Both the position numbers and the translations under genes were made by a program. The notes beneath the pieces were generated by a model that did no database searches, was not told where the DNA came from, and saw only the letters and a list, made by a program, of their open reading frames with translations. DNA of 64,000 nucleotides from Nocardiopsis ganjiahuensis DSM 45031 (GTDB taxonomy: Bacteria; Actinomycetota; Actinomycetes; Streptosporangiales; Streptosporangiaceae): assembly GCF_000341085.1 (NCBI RefSeq), contig NZ_ANBA01000015.1, forward strand, positions 1-64,000, written 5' to 3'. Shown one piece after another: positions 32,011-40,305 of the stretch. Within the stretch, counting starts at the first letter, position 1. Each line of letters starts with the position of its first letter.

Positions 32011-33072
32011 TCACCCGCTGTCCCAGCGGTGGGCGGGCGGCCGGGTGTGCGACCAGCGGTGGAGGCCTTCGAGGAAGACACGGCAGCGGTACACCGTCTG
32101 CTCGGCCTCGGAGCGCCTCCCCTGCCGGTCCGGTTCTCCCAGGTGTTCGGACAGCAGGCGTTCCACCCGTTCGACGGCCCGGCGGTCCTCCTCCGTGGGC
32201 CGCGGGTGGGACAGTGCGCGCCGCGTCCCGTGCCCCAGGTAGGTCTCGGCGACCGTGCCCTGCAGCCGGCTCAGCGCCCAGGCCAGTGTCTGGGCCGAGG
32301 CCCGCAGGGAGGGGTCGTGCCGGCTCGCGAGCAGCGCGGCCACCGTGCTCTCCCCCATGTGGCGCAGGGCCGTCTCGGGGTCGTACTCCTTCCTCTTCGA
32401 CCGGTAGGTGAAGGCGACCAACGGGTAGCGGTGCACCATCTCGTCGACCTCGCGCAGGTGTTCCGCCCAGCGACGCCACTGCGCGCGGGTTTCGGACGCA
32501 CCGGTGTCGGCCAGGGAGTCGATGACGGCGGTGATCCCGTCCCGGTCCTGGATCTCGTCGTGGACGGCCAGGGAGAAACGGTTGCGGACGGCGACCCCGC
32601 CGACGACCTCGATGGCGTAGGTGGCGATGCTGGTGAACAGGGTGAAGCCGACGGCTGCCCCCGCCACCGAGACCAGCTGTCCTTCGGCGGAGAGCGGGGT
32701 GAGTTCGCCGTAGCCGAGCACCGTGACCGTGCCCGCCGTGAAGTAGAGGGCGTCGAGGAAGGTGAGCGGGTGGAGGTCGGCCTCGATCTGGAACTCCCCC
32801 GGCAGCATCGGCCACACGGCCAGGGAGAGGGCGAGTGTCAGCAGGGTCAGCCACGCCAGGAAGGTCGTCATCAGGATCAACGGGCCGGCGAGGCCGAGGA
32901 GTGACTGGCCCGGGAAGGGGAAGCGCGTGCTGAGCCACGCGGCGGGACGCCAGACGGACCGGCGGACGACCATCGCGATCGCCCCTTCGGCGTCCGGATG
33001 GAGCACCGTCACCGCGGCGTCGCAGACGATCAGCACCGCCAGGACGATTCCGACAATCGAGATGATGGCCAT
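32011..33072 (-). CDS. two-TM-pore potassium channel family protein
   Basis: A 353-residue membrane protein. Starting at ATG 33072 (MAIISIVGIVLAVLIVCDA), it has an N-terminal helix, a second pair of helices (SLLGLAGPLILMTTFLAWL, LALSLAVWPML) and a pore region FTAGTVTVLGYGELTPLS followed by the last helix AVGFTLFTSIATYAIEVV. The selectivity filter TVGYG is replaced by VLGYG, so ion selectivity may differ. The C-terminal 200 residues are soluble, charged and helical without an obvious RCK domain. The frame extends to 33258 but that lead is Arg/Pro-rich and unlikely. An AT-rich promoter-like area lies around 33250-33330. Confidence 0.85.
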   Translation of the reverse strand: MAIISIVGIVLAVLIVCDAAVTVLHPDAEGAIAMVVRRSVWRPAAWLSTRFPFPGQSLLGLAGPLILMTTFLAWLTLLTLALSLAVWPMLPGEFQIEADLHPLTFLDALYFTAGTVTVLGYGELTPLSAEGQLVSVAGAAVGFTLFTSIATYAIEVVGGVAVRNRFSLAVHDEIQDRDGITAVIDSLADTGASETRAQWRRWAEHLREVDEMVHRYPLVAFTYRSKRKEYDPETALRHMGESTVAALLASRHDPSLRASAQTLAWALSRLQGTVAETYLGHGTRRALSHPRPTEEDRRAVERVERLLSEHLGEPDRQGRRSEAEQTVYRCRVFLEGLHRWSHTRPPAHRWDSG

Positions 33073-33356
33073 ACCGGCTCTGCTACCCGCCTCGTGGCAC
33101 GGGATGCGCGCGGCCGCCGAGTGACGGCCACCGTGTCCCGGCCTCGCCATGGCACGGCCAGGGCGGTGCCGGGACAGCGGCGAACCTGGCCCGCCCGCAC
33201 GCTCCACGGGCGGGACAGCGTTCCGGAGCCGCGTCCGCAGCGCCGTTTCGGTTCCCATTGTTCAGCAACCCCCACCTCCGTGTACGGGAGTTGCGGACAT
33301 TCACCGGCCCAATTTTGTTCATCCTTAATCAGGGGTGAGCTCTCGTCCGCCTTCCG

Positions 33357-34124
33357 TCACGGGAGGGTGAGGACCACCGGCCCGTCCTCGGTGACGGCGA
33401 CCGTGTGCTCGCAGTGCGCGGCCCTGGTGCCGTCGTCGCTGAGGACCGTCCAACCGTCGTCGCCGTGGGCGTAGCCGTCGGAACCGCCGCGCACGAGCTG
33501 GGGTTCGATGGCGATGACCAGTCCCGGACGGAGCTTGAACCCCCGGCCGGGACGTCCGTCGTTGGGCACGTCGGGGGCTTCGTGCATGGTGCGGCCGATG
33601 CCGTGCCCGCAGTGGTCGGCGGTGAGCCCGTAACCGGCGGCGCGTGCCTCGACGGCGATGGCGTGCCCGATGTCGCCCACACGGTTCTCCGGGCGGGCGG
33701 CCGCGATGCCCCGGGCCAGCGCGGCCTCGGTGTCGGCGATGAGGGCGAGGTCGGCGGGGTCGGCCCCACCCACCACGAAGCTGATCGCCGAGTCTCCGGA
33801 CCAGCCGCGCAGCCGGGCCCCGCAGTCCACGCTGACCAGGTCGCCGTCGGCCAGGACCCGTTCGCCGGGGAGCCCGTGGACGATCTCGTCGTTGACGCTG
33901 ATGCAGGTCACACCGGGGAAGGGCATGGGCGCCCAGGCCGGGTGGTAGCCCAGGAAGAGCGGTTCGGCACCCGCCTCGGAGATGACCTCGGCGGCGGCGC
34001 GGTCGAGCTCGGCGGTGGTGCGGCCGGGCTCGGCGAGGTCGCGTGCGGCGGCCAGGGCGTGGGCGACGACACGGCCGGCCTCACGCATGAGGGCGATCTC
34101 GGCGGGGGTCTTGATCTCGACCAT
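33357..34124 (-). CDS. map: methionine aminopeptidase type I (short form)
   Basis: A 255-residue aminopeptidase lacking the N-terminal extension of the other copy. Metal ligands are visible: Asp in LVSVDCGARL, Asp in GWSGDSAISF, His in HCGHGIGRTMHE, Glu in VIAIEPQLV and Glu in HCEHTVAVTED. The segment LFLGYHPAWAPMPFPGVTC differs from the conserved GYPGFPxSxCxSVN of housekeeping enzymes, suggesting another substrate range. The gene is divergent from an XRE-type regulator, an arrangement I have seen in other actinobacteria. A palindrome-containing AT-rich gap lies between them. It is probably an inducible accessory aminopeptidase. Confidence 0.93.
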   Translation of the reverse strand: MVEIKTPAEIALMREAGRVVAHALAAARDLAEPGRTTAELDRAAAEVISEAGAEPLFLGYHPAWAPMPFPGVTCISVNDEIVHGLPGERVLADGDLVSVDCGARLRGWSGDSAISFVVGGADPADLALIADTEAALARGIAAARPENRVGDIGHAIAVEARAAGYGLTADHCGHGIGRTMHEAPDVPNDGRPGRGFKLRPGLVIAIEPQLVRGGSDGYAHGDDGWTVLSDDGTRAAHCEHTVAVTEDGPVVLTLP

Positions 34125-34232
34125 GGGGCAACTCTTTCCGGGGTGGTGTGTTCCTGAGCGCGGGGTTTCCCGACGCCGTGTTACTCGAGGCTGTGTTCAG
34201 CGAGGCTGCGTTCGCCGCCAGGGCGAGGATAA

Positions 34233-34252
34233 CTATACCGGTATTACTATAC
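34233..34252. promoter_or_regulatory. operator-like repeats between map and the XRE gene
   Basis: ATACCGGTAT (34235-34244) is a perfect 10-bp palindrome. ACTATAC is also present twice in direct orientation (34233-34239 and 34246-34252). The whole is one of the most AT-rich spots in the window and lies 32 bp before the XRE start. Confidence 0.65.
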
Positions 34253-34271
34253 GACTCCGGTGGTGGCGGGA

Positions 34272-34277
34272 TACACT
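34272..34277 (+). promoter_or_regulatory. -10 hexamer for the XRE gene
   Basis: TACACT ends 6 nt before the ATG at 34284, the same hexamer and spacing as at marR (27712). Confidence 0.6.
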
Positions 34278-34283
34278 CACCGC

Positions 34284-34595
34284 ATGGTTCGAGAACCGCT
34301 GACCGAAGAGCAGATCGAACGCGGCCGTGCCCTCGGCGCCCTCCTGCGCCAGGCCCGTGCCGACCGCACGATGGTGGACGTCGCCCGCGCCTCGGGGATC
34401 TCCGTGGAGACCCTCCGCAAGATCGAGGGCGGCCGTATCCCCACCCCCGCCTTCTTCACCGTCGCGGCCGTCGCCGCCACCCTGGACCTGTCCCTGGACG
34501 CCCTCCTCGCCCGGATCGACTCCGCGGACGCGCCCGCCCCGGTCGCCGCCACCCTCGGCCCGGCCCTCCTGCGCCCGCGCGGCATCGCCGTCTGA
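34284..34595 (+). CDS. XRE family helix-turn-helix regulator
   Basis: A 103-residue protein with one Cro/CI-type HTH: LGALLRQARADRTMVDVARASGISVETLRKIEGGRIPTP (about residues 16-52, given here as two linked helices around ARASGISVETLRKIEGG), with a short alanine-rich C-terminus. The start at 34284 follows a -10 hexamer by 6 nt; the frame begins at 34260 but the hexamer makes that unlikely. It faces the short map gene across an operator-like gap, so it probably controls that gene and itself. There is no toxin-like partner. The C-terminal tail LLRPRGIAV has no recognised function. Confidence 0.88.
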   Translation: MVREPLTEEQIERGRALGALLRQARADRTMVDVARASGISVETLRKIEGGRIPTPAFFTVAAVAATLDLSLDALLARIDSADAPAPVAATLGPALLRPRGIAV

Positions 34596-34794
34596 CCCGG
34601 AGCCGCCGCTCACGTCCGCACCCGCCCGGACAGCCCCGCCCCGAACCCACTGCTCCGGTGGCCGGCCGCGCCCCCTGGCGGCCACCCCCTACCGTGGGAG
34701 TCACACCCGCGGCCCGGGCGTGTTCACGGCCGCCCGCCCGCGCGGAGTGGTAACCACGTGAAGGTCGCGTCAACGACGACCACAGGGGGAGCAC

Positions 34795-36789
34795 ATGAGC
34801 GATCAGGCACTGCTGAAGCTGGACGAGGCCGAACTACGCGGCCTGCTCGACGGACGGTGGGCCCACGTGCGCGAACGCGCCCGCGACCTCATCCAGGGCG
34901 AGCGGTTCGCCCCGGTGTACGGCCTGTCCGTGGAGGAGCACCGCGCCCGCACCCTCGAACAGCTCATGGCGCTGGCCGAGACCGGCGTGGCCGCCTACGG
35001 CTTTCCCGAGTCCGTGGGCGGCAGCGACGACATCGGCGGCTCGGTGGTGGCCTTCGAGATGCTCGTCGCGGACATGTCGCTCATGGTGAAGATGGGTGTG
35101 CAGTTCGGTCTGTTCGGCGGGGCCATCCGCGCCCTGGGCACCGAGGACCACCACCAGAGGTACCTGCCCGACGTGATGAGCGTGGCACTGCCCGGCTGCT
35201 TCGCGATGACCGAGACCGGCCACGGCTCGGACGTGCAGAGTCTGGGCACCACCGCCACCTACGACCCGGACACCGAGGAGTTCGTGGTCCGCACCCCTGA
35301 CGAGCACGCGCGCAAGGACTACATCGGCAACGCCGCCCGCGACGGCCGTACGGCGGTGGTCTTCGCCCAGCTGCGCACCCCCGGCCGCGACGGCGGGCTC
35401 GTCGAACACGGCGTGCACGCGCTGATGGTGCCCATCCGGGACAAGAAGGGCAGGCCGATGCCCGGGGTGACCATCGAGGACTGCGGCCCCAAGGCGGGGC
35501 TGAACGGGGTCGACAACGGCCGCCTGTGGTTCGACGGCGTGCGGGTGCCCCGCACCGACCTGCTCAACCGGTACGGCGACGTGGCCGCCGACGGCACCTA
35601 CTCCAGCCCCATCGAGAACCCCAACCGGCGCTTCTTCACCATGCTGGGCACCCTCATCCGCGGCCGCATCAGCGTGGCCGGGGGCGCGGGCACCGCGACC
35701 AAGGCCTCGCTGGCCATCGCGATCCGCTACGCCGACACCCGCCGCCAGTTCACCCGCCCGGCCACGGACACCCAGCCGGAGCAGGAGGTGCGGATCCTGG
35801 ACTACCTCGCCCACCAGCGCAAGCTCCTGCCCGCGCTGGCCCGCACCTACGGGCTGCACTTCGCCCAGGAGGAACTGGTCACCCGCCTGCACGAGCTGTC
35901 CAAGTCCGATGAGCGCGACGAACACGCCCAGCGCGAACTGGAGTCGCGCGCGGCCGGGCTCAAGGCGATCGCCACCTGGCACGCCACCGAGACCATCCAG
36001 ACCTGCCGCGAGGCCTGCGGCGGCTCCGGGTACCTCTCGGAGAACCGGATCCCGCAGCTCAAGGCCGACTCGGACATCTTCACCACCTTCGAGGGCGACA
36101 ACACCGTCCTGTTGCAGCAGCTCACCAAGGGTCTGCTCACCAACTTCAAGGACTCCTTCGGGGACCTGGACCAACTGGGCCTGGCCAGGTTCATGGCGGG
36201 CAAGGTGTTCGAGACCGTCATCGAGCGCACCGCGGCCATCCCGCTGATCGACCGGCTGATCGCCGCGGCGCCCGGTCGCGGCGAGGAGGCCAGCCTGTAC
36301 AACCGGGGCTGGCAGTTGGAGCTGCTGGAGGACCGCGAGAAGCACGTCATCGAGGGTCTCGCGGGGCGTCTGCGCCGCTCCGGCAAGGACGGCAGTGACG
36401 CCTTCGACGTGTTCAACCGGGCCCAGGACCACGTGCTCGCGGCGGGCCGGGCGCACATGGACCGGGTGGTGCTGGAGGCGTTCGTGGCGGGTATCGACCG
36501 CTGCGGCGACAAGTCCACGGCCAAGCTGCTCAACCGGCTGTGCGACCTGTACGTGATGTCGGTGGTCGAGGAGGACCGGGCCTGGTTCCTGGAGCACGAG
36601 CGCCTGTCCACCTCCCGCGCCAAGGCGGTCACCCAGGCCGTGAACGACCTCTGCCGAGGGCTGCGCCCGTACGCCGTCCAGCTGGTGGACGCCTTCGGCC
36701 TGCGCGACGAGTGGCTGGGCGCTCCGATCGCCCTGGGCGCGGAGGAGCGGCGCCAGGCCCAGCAGCAGGGAGCGGAGCAGGACGCCTGA
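34795..36789 (+). CDS. acyl-CoA dehydrogenase/oxidase family protein
   Basis: A 664-residue flavoenzyme of acyl-CoA oxidase length. The N-terminal domain carries YGFPESVGGSDDIGG and the FAD-binding CFAMTETGHGSDVQ near residues 138-152. The C-terminal part has GGSGYLSENRIPQLKADSDI and the catalytic Glu at 433 in TTFEGDNTVLLQQ, the pattern of the ACOX group. The last 150 residues form the helical ACOX C-terminal domain. It would catalyse the first step of beta-oxidation, passing electrons to O2 if a true oxidase. A GGGGAG site precedes the ATG. It is alone on its strand before the PadR gene, with no other beta-oxidation genes adjoining. Confidence 0.92.
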   Translation: MSDQALLKLDEAELRGLLDGRWAHVRERARDLIQGERFAPVYGLSVEEHRARTLEQLMALAETGVAAYGFPESVGGSDDIGGSVVAFEMLVADMSLMVKMGVQFGLFGGAIRALGTEDHHQRYLPDVMSVALPGCFAMTETGHGSDVQSLGTTATYDPDTEEFVVRTPDEHARKDYIGNAARDGRTAVVFAQLRTPGRDGGLVEHGVHALMVPIRDKKGRPMPGVTIEDCGPKAGLNGVDNGRLWFDGVRVPRTDLLNRYGDVAADGTYSSPIENPNRRFFTMLGTLIRGRISVAGGAGTATKASLAIAIRYADTRRQFTRPATDTQPEQEVRILDYLAHQRKLLPALARTYGLHFAQEELVTRLHELSKSDERDEHAQRELESRAAGLKAIATWHATETIQTCREACGGSGYLSENRIPQLKADSDIFTTFEGDNTVLLQQLTKGLLTNFKDSFGDLDQLGLARFMAGKVFETVIERTAAIPLIDRLIAAAPGRGEEASLYNRGWQLELLEDREKHVIEGLAGRLRRSGKDGSDAFDVFNRAQDHVLAAGRAHMDRVVLEAFVAGIDRCGDKSTAKLLNRLCDLYVMSVVEEDRAWFLEHERLSTSRAKAVTQAVNDLCRGLRPYAVQLVDAFGLRDEWLGAPIALGAEERRQAQQQGAEQDA

Positions 36790-36859
36790 TCCCGTCCGCG
36801 GCCCCTCGCCCCGTATGCTCGTCAGAGTTGACCGGATACACGGGGTGAGGGGTGCGGGG

Positions 36860-37477
36860 ATGTCGGCCATCCGTTTGCTGGTCCTGGGAGCGGTCCGGCT
36901 CCACGGGCGGGCACACGGCTACCAGATCCGCAACGACCTGGAGTCCTGGGGCGCGCACGAGTGGTCCAACGCCAAGCCGGGTTCGATCTACCACGCGCTC
37001 AAGCAGATGGCCAAACAGGGCCTGCTGATCGCGCACGAGGTGGCGCCGTCCACCGCAGGGGGCCCGCCCCGGACCGAGTACGAGGTCACCGAGCACGGCA
37101 ACGAGAAGTACTTCTCCCTGCTGCGCAGCGCGCTGTCCGCGCACGAGGCCGATCAGGACGTGCTCGCCGCCGGGATCGGGTTCGCCGTGGACCTGCCCCG
37201 CCAGGAGGCCCTCGCCCTGCTGCGGCAGCGCCTGGCGGGCCTGGAGAGCTGGCGGACCGAGGTGGTCCGGTACTACGACCCCGAGCAGGGACCCGAGAAG
37301 ATCGGGCACATCGGCGAGGTCATGGGCCTGTGGGTGCACAACTCCGAGTCCGAGGCGGTGTGGACCCGCGGCCTGATCGGCCGGATCGAGGGCGGCGCGT
37401 ACACCTTCGCGGGCGAGGAGGGCGCCTCCCCCTTCGAGGGCGTGCTGGTGCCCGAGGACCCCGAGGCCCAGGACTGA
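36860..37477 (+). CDS. PadR family transcriptional regulator
   Basis: A 205-residue regulator with a PadR winged helix: MSAIRLLVLGAVRLHGRAHG, then NDLESWGAHEWSNAKPGSIY, HALKQMAKQGLLIAHEV and the wing PPRTEYEVTEHGNEKY. The C-terminal helical domain (DLPRQEALALLRQRLAGLES) belongs to the PadR_C/Vir-type group. The ATG at 36860 follows a G-rich stretch (GAGGGGTG) and removes a 15-residue lead with poor context. It converges on the DrrAB-like exporter operon 27 bp away, and PadR proteins often control such exporters. The TTGAC-containing inverted repeats before the exporter and VOC genes are candidate sites. Confidence 0.9.
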   Translation: MSAIRLLVLGAVRLHGRAHGYQIRNDLESWGAHEWSNAKPGSIYHALKQMAKQGLLIAHEVAPSTAGGPPRTEYEVTEHGNEKYFSLLRSALSAHEADQDVLAAGIGFAVDLPRQEALALLRQRLAGLESWRTEVVRYYDPEQGPEKIGHIGEVMGLWVHNSESEAVWTRGLIGRIEGGAYTFAGEEGASPFEGVLVPEDPEAQD

Positions 37478-37503
37478 CCGTCCCCCGCCCGGGGACCGGT
37501 GGT

Positions 37504-38391
37504 TCAGCGGTTCAGCCTCCGGAAGCGGGCCGCTGCCGCAGGGCAGGCCACCGAGAGCAGGAGCAGCGGCCACAGCACCGCCAGGAGCACCGCGTTCTCG
37601 GTCGGCCAGGAGGTCCCCGCGGCCCCGGGGTTGCCGAACAGCTCGCGCACCGCCGTGGCGGTGGCCGAGAGCGGGTTCCACTCGGCGATCACGCGCAGCC
37701 AGCCCGGCATGGCCTCGGTCGAGGCGAAGGCGCTGGAGGTGAAGGCCACCGGCCACACCAGGATCTGCACCGCCGTCACCAGCTCCGGACGGCCCACGAC
37801 CAGACCCAGCCAGATCCCGCACCACAGCATCGCGAAGCGCAGCAGGAGCAGCAGCCCCACCGCGGCCAGAGCGGCCGGGAAGGACCCGTTCCACTGCCAG
37901 CCGATGAGGAGCCCCGCACCGACCATGACCAGCAGGCCGGCCGCGGAGTCGAGCATGTCCGCGACACCGCGGCCGACCAGGAGCGCCGAGGGCGCCATGG
38001 GCATGGAACGGAACCGGTCGACCACGCCCCGCTCCAGGTCCCTGGAGATCGCGGTCATCGTGCCCTCCAGGCCGAAGGCCATGGTGACCACGAACATGCC
38101 CGGGACGAGGAACTCGGCGTAGTCGCCGCCGCCCGCCACGGTCATGCTGCCGCCGATGAACAGGGCGAACATGAGCAGCATCATGACAGGGAAGGCCAGG
38201 TTGACGAGGACCTGGCCGGGGTGCCGGGCCCAGCGCGAGAGTTCGCGCCGGGTCATGGTCCAGGAGTCGGCCAGCCACCAGCCGAACGCCGAGCCGGCGG
38301 CGGGCGGGGGCGGTGTGCGTACGGCGGGCGCGCCCGTGGGGCCCGGGTCCGTCGCGGCCGTGTCCACGGCTTTCGGGTTCGTGGCGGTCAC
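37504..38391 (-). CDS. ABC transporter permease, daunorubicin-resistance (DrrB) type
   Basis: A 295-residue ABC-2 permease. After a disordered Pro/Ala-rich lead (about 40 residues) come six hydrophobic helices, beginning LVNLAFPVMMLLMFALFIGG. The ABC-2 signature region includes FLVPGMFVVTMAFG, GTMTAISRDLERGVVDRFRS and WPVAFTSSAFASTEAMPGWL with EWNPLSATATAVR, all typical of DrrB-like exporters. The GTG start at 38391 overlaps the ATPase stop by four bases, so the pair is co-translated. It probably exports a hydrophobic drug or lipid. It converges with the PadR gene. Confidence 0.93.
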   Translation of the reverse strand: MTATNPKAVDTAATDPGPTGAPAVRTPPPPAAGSAFGWWLADSWTMTRRELSRWARHPGQVLVNLAFPVMMLLMFALFIGGSMTVAGGGDYAEFLVPGMFVVTMAFGLEGTMTAISRDLERGVVDRFRSMPMAPSALLVGRGVADMLDSAAGLLVMVGAGLLIGWQWNGSFPAALAAVGLLLLLRFAMLWCGIWLGLVVGRPELVTAVQILVWPVAFTSSAFASTEAMPGWLRVIAEWNPLSATATAVRELFGNPGAAGTSWPTENAVLLAVLWPLLLLSVACPAAAARFRRLNR

Positions 38392-39356
38392 TGCGGTACC
38401 TCTTCCTTCATGTCGCCGGTGAGGTGCATGAACACCTCGTCCAGGGTGGGGCGGCGGACCGAGACGTCCTCCGCCTCGACGCCGTGATCGTGCAGGGAGC
38501 GCACCAGGCGGTTGAGCGCGCTCATGCGGTCCGCGACCGGGGCGCTGATCCTGCGGGTGTCCGTGTCGGTCTCCACGCCCGCCGCGTCCCCGGTGATCCC
38601 GGCCAGGAGCTCGGCGACGCCCGCCAGCTGCCCGGCGTCGCGGACGACCACGTCGATCCGGTCCCCGCCCAGCTCCGCCTTGAGCTGGTCGGACGTGCCC
38701 TCGGCGATCACCCGGCCGTGGTCGAGGACCGAGATGCGGTCGGCGAGCTGGTCCGCCTCCTCCAGGTACTGGGTGGTGAGCAGCACGGTGGTGCCGCCGC
38801 CGACCAGCGATCGGACCGACTCCCACACCTCGGTGCGCCCTCGCGGGTCCAGTCCGGTGGTGGGCTCGTCCAGGAAGAGGACCTCCGGCTCCACGATGAG
38901 CGAGGCGGCCAGGTCCAGGCGGCGCCGCATCCCGCCGCTGTAGGTTCCGACGGCTCTGCGGCCGGTGTCCGCGATGCCGAACCGCTCCAGCAGCTCGTCC
39001 GCGCGGGCCGCGGCCCGGCGGCCGCCCAGGTGGTACAGGCGGCCGAACAGCTCCAGGTTCTGGCGCCCGGAGAGCTCCTCGTCCACCGCCGCGTGCTGGC
39101 CGAGCAGCCCGATCCGCCGCCGGACGTCCCGGGGGCGGTCCGTGACGTCGAACCCCGCCACCTCGGCGCGCCCCTCCCGCACCCTCAGCAGGGTGGCCAG
39201 GGTCCGCACCAGGGTGGTCTTGCCGGAGCCGTTGGGGCCCAGCACGGCGTGCACGCTGCCGCGCGCCACGGTCATGTCGAGTCCGTCGAGCGCCCTGGTG
39301 GATCCGTAGGTCCTGCGCAGTCCCTGCGCACGGATCGCCGGTCCGTTCCCGTTCAT
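38388..39356 (-). CDS. ABC transporter ATP-binding protein, daunorubicin-resistance (DrrA) type
   Basis: A 322-residue ABC ATPase. Walker A is GPNGSGKTT at 40-48, the Q-loop GLLGQHAAVDEELSG near 86, the signature TYSGGMRRRLDLAASL, and Walker B VLFLDEPTTGLDP with the H-loop region LLTTQYLEEADQLADR. The 90-residue C-terminal extension with VADRMSALNRLVRSL and RRPTLDEVFMHLTG is typical of DrrA. The LLTTQYLEEAD wording (Gln for His in the switch position) is common in this subfamily. An inverted repeat with TTGACTA lies just upstream, similar to that before the VOC gene. Confidence 0.94.
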   Translation of the reverse strand: MNGNGPAIRAQGLRRTYGSTRALDGLDMTVARGSVHAVLGPNGSGKTTLVRTLATLLRVREGRAEVAGFDVTDRPRDVRRRIGLLGQHAAVDEELSGRQNLELFGRLYHLGGRRAAARADELLERFGIADTGRRAVGTYSGGMRRRLDLAASLIVEPEVLFLDEPTTGLDPRGRTEVWESVRSLVGGGTTVLLTTQYLEEADQLADRISVLDHGRVIAEGTSDQLKAELGGDRIDVVVRDAGQLAGVAELLAGITGDAAGVETDTDTRRISAPVADRMSALNRLVRSLHDHGVEAEDVSVRRPTLDEVFMHLTGDMKEEVPQ

Positions 39357-39366
39357 ATCTCTCCTC

Positions 39367-39386
39367 TACTAAACAAATTTGACTAC
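39367..39386. promoter_or_regulatory. operator-like repeat before the ABC exporter
   Basis: Read on the minus strand, TAGTCAA-AT-TTGTTTA is an imperfect inverted repeat whose left arm is identical to the arms of the palindrome at 40194-40211. It lies about 10 bp before the ATPase start. Confidence 0.6.
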
Positions 39387-39437
39387 TTGGTCGGCGAAAG
39401 CCGACGCGAACCGGATCGGCCTCGCCTCCCGCTCGCC

Positions 39438-40181
39438 CTAGGCGTCGCCGCGCCACTCCCGCAGTTCGACGGCGCGGTCCAGTTCCCGGTCGACCCGTTG
39501 GCGCTCCTCCTCGGTGAGCCGCACCGCCTCCAGCTCGGTCCGCCAGGCCTTCGCCCGCTCCGGGTCGTCCAGGGCCAGGGAGAGCTCGACCAGGGTGGCG
39601 TGGGCGAGGGCGCGGTCGACCGCCGAAGAGGTGTCCGCGTGCCTGCGCAGGGCGGACTTCAGGTGGCGGTAGGCGGCGAGGTCGTCGTTCTTGAACTCGC
39701 GGAAGTTGCGCGCCTGGTCCAGGGCCTTGGCGATGCCCTCCAGGTCCAGGGAGCCCCCGTAGTCGAGTCCTTCGGGCTCGTCGCGCCGGATGAAGATGAG
39801 GGAGTTCCCGGACGGGTCCATCAGGGTGAAGCGGCTGGCGCCGGGCCGGTAGCGGGTGATGCGCGGCAGGCCCCGGGCCAGGACCTTCCCGTGGGCGGCG
39901 CGCATGGCCGCGGTGAAGGCCGCGTGGTAGGGCGCCACCGCGTCGACCATGATCAGCGCTCCGCCGGTGTGCTCGTGGACGGGGTCGAGCCCCTTGGGCC
40001 CCGACCCGTAGTGCAGTTCGAACCCGCTCCACCGGAACGCCAGGTAGACGTAGGGCTTGAGCTGCTTCCAGGTGACCTCGAAACCGAGTTCCCCGTAGAA
40101 GTCGAGCGTGACCTGGGCATCGTGGGTGTGCAGGAGCGGGACCGCGGTCTCGTTGGCTCGGATCGTCTCGGTCTCGTTCAT
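39438..40181 (-). CDS. VOC superfamily (glyoxalase/bleomycin resistance-like) protein
   Basis: A 247-residue protein. Residues 12-130 form a vicinal-oxygen-chelate domain: AVPLLHTHDAQVTLDFYGEL, then GFEVTWKQLKPYVYLAFRWSG, RYRPGASRFTLMDPSGNSLIFIRR. DPSGN is the usual terminal motif. The C-terminal 110 residues are helical and charged (tetratricopeptide-like: AYRHLKSALRRHADTSSAVD), an uncommon addition for bleomycin-resistance proteins. It shares an operator motif with the adjacent ABC exporter, so both may belong to one drug-response regulon. Whether it binds a drug or catalyses a reaction is not evident. Confidence 0.85.
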   Translation of the reverse strand: MNETETIRANETAVPLLHTHDAQVTLDFYGELGFEVTWKQLKPYVYLAFRWSGFELHYGSGPKGLDPVHEHTGGALIMVDAVAPYHAAFTAAMRAAHGKVLARGLPRITRYRPGASRFTLMDPSGNSLIFIRRDEPEGLDYGGSLDLEGIAKALDQARNFREFKNDDLAAYRHLKSALRRHADTSSAVDRALAHATLVELSLALDDPERAKAWRTELEAVRLTEEERQRVDRELDRAVELREWRGDA

Positions 40182-40193
40182 CCCGCCACCCTA

Positions 40194-40211
40194 CTAGTCA
40201 AAATTGACTAG
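40194..40211. promoter_or_regulatory. perfect palindrome upstream of the VOC gene
   Basis: CTAGTCAA (40194-40201) and TTGACTAG (40204-40211) are perfect inverted complements around AA, 13 bp before the VOC start. The TAGTCAA arm recurs at 39367-39386. Confidence 0.8.
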
Positions 40212-40264
40212 ACGCACATGGAGCCTCCTCGGGCCTGCCGGGGCCTTCCCCGAACCAGCCCTCC

Positions 40265-40301
40265 TGACCTAACATGAACACTTCTCATGTCAGGTAGGTC
40301 A
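40265..40301. promoter_or_regulatory. nested inverted repeats before the MFS gene
   Basis: TGACCTA (40265-40271) and TAGGTCA (40295-40301) are perfect inverted complements enclosing ACATGA (40272-40277) and TCATGT (40285-40290). The right arm ends 4 nt before the GTG start at 40306 and overlaps where a leaderless -10 would fall. Confidence 0.65.
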
Positions 40302-40305
40302 CACT

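Noticed and set aside
34124..34595. XRE/map pair as a toxin-antitoxin module
   Set aside because: The partner is a complete methionine aminopeptidase with all metal ligands, not a toxin, and the genes are divergent rather than in an operon.
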